A stretch of 64,000 nt of DNA from positions 5,642,001 to 5,706,000 of the forward strand of contig CM114274.1 in NCBI GenBank assembly GCA_050084515.1, in the 5' to 3' direction. The notes under the pieces were generated by a model. The model saw only the letters and a list, made by a program, of their open reading frames with translations. It ran no database searches and was not told where the DNA came from. Shown here piece by piece: positions 56,901-64,000 of this stretch. The translations under genes and the position numbers were made by a program. This DNA comes from Blasia pusilla (lineage: Eukaryota; Marchantiophyta; Marchantiopsida; Blasiales). The number at the start of each line of letters is the position of its first letter. Positions within the stretch are counted from its first letter, which is position 1.

Positions 56901-59900
56901 GTTCTTACTTTCTAACCAGAGACCAGTACATATTCCCCTTTTCAATTTGATATCTACTAAATATAATAATGCTTATTTGACATGTACATAACATCAAAGG
57001 ACTGACTTCTGTTTTTCGTGTGTTCCAGCCTCTTTCATCTGTACAACATGCTTTCAATCTCGTATGGGCGTTTTCTAATATTCAAGAGAGCTCTCAAGTT
57101 GGCAATCATAGGAAAGGTGACTGATTTGATCGTGCCATCTTTGAAGCGCATGGATACTTTCATCAAGGAGTGGAGTATTGGAAACAGAGATAAACGTGAA
57201 CTGTATCTTACTGCCACCAATGTCCTAAAGGAAACAAAGGGGTAATGATTTTCTATCATACTTCATGTTTCACAATTTCCTGCAGCTAGTTCGGATTACT
57301 TTTCTGTTGGTTCTTGTTTCACTGAAATGTATCAGGATTTCAGGTCACAGTTTCCTCCTGATGAGTCTTTCTCTGGTTTCTGCCTACAGTGCAGCAAAAG
57401 AATCCTTTGTATTTCTGGTCAAGTACCTCGCTTCTTTTGCCGGAGAGGATGCCGCCACAGCCAGTGAGGCCAAGGAGGAAGCTGTGAGGGCCATAATTGA
57501 ATTTGTCAAAGCACCTGACATGTTCCAAGTAAGTTCTTGATGTTGAATCTATCTTTTGAGCATGAGAAGCAAGTTCTCCATCTTGCAGTGTGTAGTTTTT
57601 GTGCTTTCTATATGTCCTAGAGTCTTTTTAGATTTTATGAACTATCTTATCTTCATGTCTTTATCAAGCGGTAGATGACTAAGAGGTTAGCTGAACAAAC
57701 ATAAGGTCCTCTTGAAAAGGTCTTGGGTTCAACTCTCCCCTTGGACAGTGGGGGGCGGTCTCAACCCCAGGGCACTGGCGTCCCCTACCTAGGGCATGGA
57801 TGGTCCATGTTCGAGAGAGAGCACGCCTTGTGTGCCTTGACTATGCTCCGGGGTTAAAAATCTGGATAAAATTCCAGGCCTTCACAAAGAAAAACAAAAA
57901 CCAAATCTCCTCAGTGAGAACCCCAAATCTAGATGTGAAGGTGCCCGTCAGATGCGATGTCAATTTCACACATGTGGAAGGGGTCCCATAAGCCAGATCG
58001 GTTTCCCGTGGACTAAAAATCTACTCTACTCTACTCTGATAAAAAAAATTTCTTCGGCAGTGGCCTTTTAGGGCAGTTGTGCCTAAGTACAGCTTCTGTC
58101 AGCCAACTCATGGTGTGGCTGTAACTAGAATCCCATGGGATCTCAACCGGACTCAGAAACATTTGTGTCTACTAGCAATAATGTCTTTCAGCTTACCTTG
58201 TATCATGCTAAATCTCAATATCTCACTTTTTTAACTGTGCAGTGCGACTTGCTGGAGATGTTGCCTGTGAGGCAATTAGAAAGAGATGTGAAATATGCCC
58301 CAGTTTATCGGCTCCTTGAGATATTCCTCACGTCACATTTAGATGCCTACCTTGAGTTTCAGACTATAAATTCGGCTATGCTCAAGAACTTCGGTGAGTG
58401 GACTTGTGGAGGAATCAGCCAGATTTGTTGAGTGCTATGTATCTTCCACTGCAAGGAAAGAGATGCCATTTTCCTTGTTTCTGAAAGCTTGAGCCACCAT
58501 CAAAGACTTTGTGGTATGAAATGGTCTTGATGACCTCTTTTGAGGTGTAACAAACATAGCTTTTGAAAGAGAGTCTCTTAAAGTCTGCTCTGATATTTGT
58601 GTGAGAAGATGTGAAATCTAGATAGGTAGCCAAAACATGCCCTGATTGAACTTTCTCATGTATTGGAATTCTATTTATACCAAGACAATCTGCCTAGGCA
58701 TCTCAATTTTTGTCCTATAGGATGTCGGGATACCTTTATCAACTCATGTTTCTTACCCAGATGGACAATTTCAATTATTTAATCTATGTACCAGACCTAA
58801 AAACTTCACCATCTTTTATTGATGTGTAGGGCTTGTGCATGAGGATGCAATGACCAAAATGCGGCTCATGTCACTCGCCGGTCTGGCTTCGAAGGGATCA
58901 GGTGAAATACCATACTCAGTTGTAAGAGAAACTCTGAAGGTGAGCTCCAGTATCCTCTCGGGAAGAAATAATTCTTCAACTGCTTTCTTTGCAAATGGTG
59001 ATTGGATTCACTAACAAGAAGATATATGGGGTTGCTAGGTATTCTTTTCCTGTGTACTCAGTCACATGTGGTAGATGTGAGGCCCCACACCTTTTCTGAT
59101 TATGCATAGTTTTACAACTTAAGATTGGTTTCTAAGATCTATGGGTGTGACAGGTTTCTGATGATGAGGTAGAATACTGGATTGTGAGGGCTATTGGTGC
59201 TAAGCTGGTGGAGGCAAAGATGGATCAGATGAGACAAGCAGTTGTCATCAGGTATCAATTAAAGATTATGAATAAGAGAAAGATTGTGTCTACACTGTTA
59301 GATCAACTGATAGAATAGGAAATGTCGATTGCACTTTTTGCATATTTACACGAGTTTCCTCGCCTCCTGCTCTTGTTTTAGGATAGCTAAATTTAAGGCT
59401 GATTGAAATCATGATTATTTTGTTTCATCAGATACTGTGATGCCTTTCATGCCTGTGCAACTTGCCCAGTTTTAGAGCGTTGTTCAAAAATTAGTTTAGG
59501 GTGGATTTCACCCAATCTAAGGTTGGGTGAGATCAACCCTCCTGGCTGGTAATGGCCGGCCCAAGTGAACCAATTTTACAGTGCATGAGAACTTAACTTA
59601 CAAATGGAGATTTGGTATGTGCAGTCGGTGTACAGAGAGGGTGTTTGGAGCTAGCCAGTGGAGAGAACTCCGTAGCAAACTTTCAGTTTGGAAGGTATGT
59701 TTGGAAGGACAAGGTCCTCCTTTCCCTTGGTGATGTGGTAACAAAAGGCTCTAGGAAATTGTGAGCTCTAGATAATCTCTGGGTGTAAAATCTTGTCTGG
59801 ACTGATTCAATAGAGTTTGTCAGAGGGAATGCCTAATAGGCATAAAGTTATATAGAGGTGAACACAGAGGAGCAAATGGAATGTCATATCAGGGATTCTC

Positions 59901-60061
59901 TAAACTGCACAGTTGAATTAGGGTATTGGAATTGATAACTTACAAACATGTCCTCTATTTGTACACTTCAGGAGAACATCTACAGCGTTGGGCGAATCGT
60001 GGAGAATGCAAAGCAATCAGGAGTGCCGCAAGGACTGCAAGCTGCAGTAGCTGCTCATTAG
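53979..60061 (+). CDS. eIF3m: Eukaryotic translation initiation factor 3 subunit M (eIF3m), PCI-domain protein
   Basis: Ten coding exons: 53979-54071, 54476-54605, 56746-56884, 57029-57241, 57390-57528, 58243-58393, 58830-58939, 59154-59251, 59625-59694 and 59972-60061. All borders have GT/AG and matching phases; the total is 1233 nt, 410 residues, the usual eIF3m length. The start MTTLVETSDEEP is the first ATG after the CT-rich leader. Recognisable blocks are NKAQSPDEALEMAELIGNKL, KEWSIGNRDKRELYLTATN, AKEEAVRAIIEFVKAPDMFQ, LLEIFLTSHLDAYLEFQ and, in the C-terminal PCI/winged-helix part, VSDDEVEYWIVRAIGAKLVE. eIF3m is a subunit of the cytosolic eIF3 complex, which recruits the 40S ribosome to mRNA; the same PCI family includes COP9 signalosome and proteasome-lid subunits, but the sequence fits eIF3m. 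Intron 2 is long (2.1 kb). The frame is intact. Confidence 0.95.
54606..56745 (+). other. Long intron 2 of eIF3m
   Basis: Starts GTGAGC after AAGG and ends GAAACAG. No exon-like or transposon-like coding sequence was recognised. The - strand frames near 55650-56009 overlap each other and show no domain. Confidence 0.7.
57660..58050 (+). mobile_element. Candidate tRNA-derived SINE in eIF3m intron 5
   Basis: A B-box-like GGGTTCAACTC (57725-57735) lies about 40 bp after an A-box-like GGTTAGCTGAAC (57686-57697), as in RNA polymerase III internal promoters. About 300 bp later the segment ends in a short-period tail (CTACT)n followed by A8 (58021-58048). GC-rich body inside an AT-rich intron. No target duplication was confirmed. 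Confidence 0.45.
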
Positions 60062-61589
60062 TTATGACTTATACCAAGAGATTAGGTCTATCAAAGAGGT
60101 GCTGCCACCTAATTAAATTTTGTAAGGGAATAGTTGTCTATCAGTTTGGACTTCATCTGATTTGTAATACAGCTAGATACAGCCAGATGCAATTGCACAT
60201 GATGAGCCTTTTGGAAATGGGAGAAAGAAGTTTTTTTGTCGAAACCTGCATACCTGGTCTGTGACAGTTGCAGGGTATGGACAGAGACCTCGGGTTTTTG
60301 CACAAATGATTGCTACCAGTCGAGTGTAGTTAAATACTGAGTATCCTTATTTCTCTGGATGCTTTTTGGCATGCGGTTGGTTCTATCTGGAATGTGGTGG
60401 AGAGTATGAGGCAATTCTAAAAGCAGGCTTGGAGGTTGTGAAATTTACTTTGTTTATCTGCCCTTTGAACTTTCCAAGTTACACGATTGCTGAAAATCGT
60501 GGGGAAACACCTGGAGAAAAGTAATTTTCAAATACCTTTGTAATACAAATCCATCATTCATCAACAAGCGTGGGAAAAGCCTCTAAATTATGTCGCGCCA
60601 CTAAGCAAGTGCGAGAGTAAAGTCCACCACGTATGCTGCATTGTTAAATAAATAAATAATAGTAAATATTTACTCTGCTACCAACGACAATAATTTCCAT
60701 TAATTAATCACCATATAAATTACTGAAATTGCATTCGCGCTTCAAATTTTGATAATGCTACCTGCAATTATGTCACGTTGATTGAAGAAATTAAAATAGA
60801 CGGAACTTTTCAAACGGACTACTTGATTCGTCCATGCAAGTATCGCGTGCATTTTTCAGCCCGACAATATGAGGAACGCATCTTTGCTTTCCCGTGGCTC
60901 ATACTCGGGAAGTGGGCATAGATCGTGACATCGATCTTACCTCAAAAACGTCAGTCAGTTACTTGTTCCGAGGGAACAGCTGAAACATCGGAGAGAAATT
61001 GAGTTACAGGCTTTGAGGGGCCGCAATCATCTGTAGGTAAGTATCATATACTGGAGCCAATCGCCCCTGAAAGAAATAACCCCTGAAAGAACTAGCACAA
61101 TGTCCGATTCCGATTTTCATACTAACGCTTCCTCCAGCCTCGTGAGGGAGCCCACCTCAGTAATATAACTTAATCTTGCATGATACTCAATTTTAGGCAA
61201 TTTCTCACACAACCTCGAGCTTCCTAGAGCTCCCCTCCAAAATGAGCATCGGTGAGGAGACTTGGGTGTAATACACAAATGGCCTAATCTACAGCTCTTA
61301 CTGTACACTCATCAAAACTCTTTCTCGGACATTCTCCACTTCATCCCAAAAGCATCTCCTCTAGCTCTTGAAACCCTCGTGATACACTATCCACTTGGAC
61401 GGCTGGCATTGCAAGTCTTCGAACCTCAGTAATATATCTGCACATCAGTTGATCGTAATCATCAGTATCTCAATTTAAGATGCAAAACCGGACATGGGTT
61501 TGGTTACGCTGGTTCTTATCATTCCTAATATCAATCCCACCGAGACAAGGACCTTTGGGAATACCAGACAACTCATGGATGTGAGTGAA
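60062..61589. other. Intergenic region between convergent eIF3m and NUP155 genes
   Basis: Contains the 3' untranslated regions of both genes. AATAAATAAATAA-type sequence near 60645-60660 could be a polyadenylation signal or chance AT-rich DNA. No further gene was seen. Confidence 0.55.
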
Positions 61590-64000
61590 TTACCGGTTTG
61601 CTGCTGAACAGAGCTTGTCTTTGATGCCCCTGTTGATCGGACTACTTTGTCCCGGGCTCAGTGCTCCCCCCATCAAAAGCATTCCACCACCCGTGTTAGA
61701 GCCCATTTGGTCTGCGAGAACTGATGCTGTCCATTCTCGCATGACACACAGCACAGATCGAAGCATCTGCAATCGCAGAGGAGGGGAAGGTAAAATCGCC
61801 CCACTTGCAAGCAACCGATCATAAGTTCGTTGTGCTGGCTCCGCAGCATTCTTACAAGCAACCAGCAATGCCCGAGCTATATCCTCCTCACCTACCACCT
61901 CGATTCCAGTCACTAGCCGTTCCTGGTAAGGCATTGAAAGATACAGAGGCCAGAGAGATTTAGTAATTCTTTCACTCACCAGCAGGTCCACACTCAAAAG
62001 TAGATTCACAGAGATTACAATCTGGAATCGTCACTTCTGTACCTGAGCTGCTCTTTCAAGGTGGAGGCAAATTGAATCCAGAGGGAGACTACCACCACCC
62101 CCAGGATACAACTGGGGACCAACTCGTCTCAGTATTGAACAAGCTTCTGCAACACCTCCAAGTTTGATAGCTTGGTCTAGCAGACGACCCCACGTTTCTC
62201 TCATGACAGTATTGTCCTTATCACTGGAATAGTTGGAGAAGTTTAAGATCTCCAAGCAGACCTGCATTCACTTCCTCATGTCATTCACTCATTTCTCACA
62301 TCAGGAATAACAGTTGGAGAAAATTCAAATCTCCAAGCAGACCAGCATTACTTTCCCATGTCATTACCTCATTGCTAGCTAGAACTGCTATGATGTTGGC
62401 ACAATACCATCCTAGTTGAATTGTTTAATAGTACTATATCTGGCTTGGTGGGAAAAGCAGTTAATTCAAGGTTGGAGTAGGTTCACTGACAGACAAAGCA
62501 AGTGAAAGACCAACCATGTGCACAAAGGAAACCACATTGCAATGCTCTCTAAGGCTGAGGATTGTAGCGCTGTTGCATACCTCCCAAAGTTCAAAAGGTA
62601 CAGCATAGTCATTGTACAATTGAGTGATACTCTTCAGCTCATTTCCTAATTCAGTTGCTTTTTCTTTAGCGAAACGCCCATGCGCTCCCTCAACTGTAGT
62701 CCCCTCAGGAGGGTAAGGATCATTTCCAGCCAAGCTGCCATTGCCTGTGGGTTCAGGTGTCACATGATGTTTCAATGCAATTTCCTCAAGTTCTACTCGA
62801 ATTTTCATCTGAAAACGGAGCACTGCAAGTTTCCCTTCTAGTAGCTCCAGTAGTCCACTATCAGATATCTCTGTTGTCGTACCGAGAGCCCCAGCACTGC
62901 TAGTCGCACTCCTGGCTTGCAGGACTGCATTACTGAGATACTCAAATCTGGTCACATCCAAGAGCAGAAGGTAACAAACCATCAGTCTTCAAAAAGATAT
63001 CCACCTTTCTAAAGCTCAAATAGAGGGAAGAGAAACTAACCGAAAACCAATCCAGATCACTACACATGGAAAGGATGCTTTTCAACATGTAGCTCAAGGG
63101 ACATCTACATCAGCAATCTAGTTGAAAGAGTCAACCTGTGACATGTTTGTAACTATCTGAACCAACAGCCACCTTTACACATCATCAGTTGCATAAAGAA
63201 TTCAAAAACCGATAGGTGAAGAAGTTGACACAAACCTTTGCTGTAGAGATAGATCACTACCTCCCACTTGCCTCCTTTCTGCCAACCGAAGCAAAACATG
63301 TGCAGCAAGAGCATGCTGCCGCCTCCGGACATAGTATCGGGATAAAAGCTCCAGATGCTTCGCCTGCTCTGCACTAATGGGTTGTCTAACTCGAGTACCT
63401 GACATCTGTACGGGGGTTTTGGATGCCTTGACTGATCCGTTATTTGCCTGTGAAAGATGAAATATAACTGAGCAAATTGAAGACAAACATTTCCTAGACA
63501 ACATGAGGCCCTACATAGACTGATGAGACCCCAGCTTACAAAAAACAAACTTGAAGTCGAGGAAATAAAGCTAAAATGAATCGAAGTACTATCTTTCCAC
63601 ATTCTGACTTCACAGATCTGAAGTACCTGCATGGACTGATAGTTGCCTGCACTTTGTAGAAAGGGCACCAAGTCAGATCCAGCAAGTTCCAGCAGTTCAT
63701 TCTCCATCCCAAGCTCTATCATTGTACCATACAAGGATCTATGGAATGCACGATCAGGCCACCGCACTCCCAGTTGGACAATTTGACGAATGTAATTTTC
63801 ACGCGCCATGTCCTCTAGTGATGAGTGACTAGCAATAGGTCTGCCAGGAGCTCCGACCTCTGATCGTACTCTGGACTGTCCTTTTAATGTACGTAGTGCA
63901 TTGGTAACCACATCATAGCATTGTTGCCGTGCAACAAGAGCTGCTTGGCGTTGGCTCTCCTCCACAGATTCGTTGAAGGCATCTTCAGCAGGATCTAGTG
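61590..64000 (-). CDS. NUP155: Nuclear pore complex protein NUP155, C-terminal part (gene continues beyond the window)
   Basis: Five coding exons on the - strand: 64000-63627 (partial), 63447-63236, 62947-62581, 62261-62043 and 61922-61590. Borders have GT/AG and phases agree (0, 2, 0, 0). The TAA stop is at 61592-61590. About 500 residues of the C-terminal alpha-helical solenoid are present, with family blocks such as ARENYIRQIVQLGVRWPD, HLELLSRYYVRRRQHALAAH, YNDYAVPFELWE, LPLDSICLHLERAA, ARALLVACKNAAEP and LASGAILPSP, ending GIKDKLCSAANR. NUP155 is a scaffold of the inner ring of the nuclear pore, needed for pore assembly and nuclear transport; plant proteins are about 1450 residues, so two thirds lie to the right of the window. 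The frame is intact. Intron sizes are 100-320 bp. Confidence 0.95.

Noticed and set aside
1-64000. CRISPR arrays, bacterial operons, rRNA or clear cellular tRNA genes
   Set aside because: None seen; the only tRNA-like boxes are in the SINE candidate at 57686-57735, which does not look like a foldable tRNA gene.

Overview
This is nuclear DNA from a plant. It carries split genes for two conserved eukaryotic proteins (translation factor eIF3m and nucleoporin NUP155), a probable chloroplast-targeted protein, CT-rich 5' leaders, and dense decayed transposons. The types of retroelement suggest a seed-free streptophyte (bryophyte, lycophyte, fern or charophyte relative), but this is an inference and the species is not identified.

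Layout. 1-4666: 3' part of a decayed Helitron on the + strand, including its hairpin-CTAA terminus. 4667-13860: no recognisable gene; it holds a 22-bp repeat pair, a GA microsatellite, a ~66-bp minisatellite (8270-9090) and a 76-bp duplication. 13865-17453 (-): a decayed non-LTR retroelement with a C2HC finger, reverse transcriptase, CCHC knuckle and a probable restriction-like endonuclease. 20800-21730 (-): a fragment related to the first Helitron. 22430-29190 (-): a second, different Helitron, with a zinc motif, Rep and helicase, followed by a separate split ORF of unknown function ending in a coiled coil. 30309-30398: (AG)45. 35884-40290 (-): split gene for a probable plastid protein of unknown function. 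42213-51923 (+): a decayed Ty3/gypsy LTR retrotransposon. 53979-60061 (+): complete eIF3m gene, ten exons. 61590-64000 (-): 3' end of NUP155, five exons, continuing past the right edge.

The main discovery candidate is the Ty3/gypsy element. Between its protease and its reverse transcriptase lies about 1 kb that reads as a cytosine-5 DNA methyltransferase of DNMT3-like type (motifs I, IV, VI, VIII and X in order). After its integrase it has a PHD zinc finger. An LTR element carrying both a DNA-methylation writer and a chromatin-reader module suggests a strategy of acting on the methylation or chromatin state of its own copies. This copy is dead: the catalytic Cys of motif IV is Tyr, one catalytic Asp of the RT is Tyr, and there are many frameshifts and stops. 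Active relatives would have to be sought elsewhere in the genome. Its LTRs also carry three perfect palindromes conserved around the TATA box.

The cellular genes are unrelated to each other. eIF3m and NUP155 are convergent with about 1.5 kb between their stop codons.
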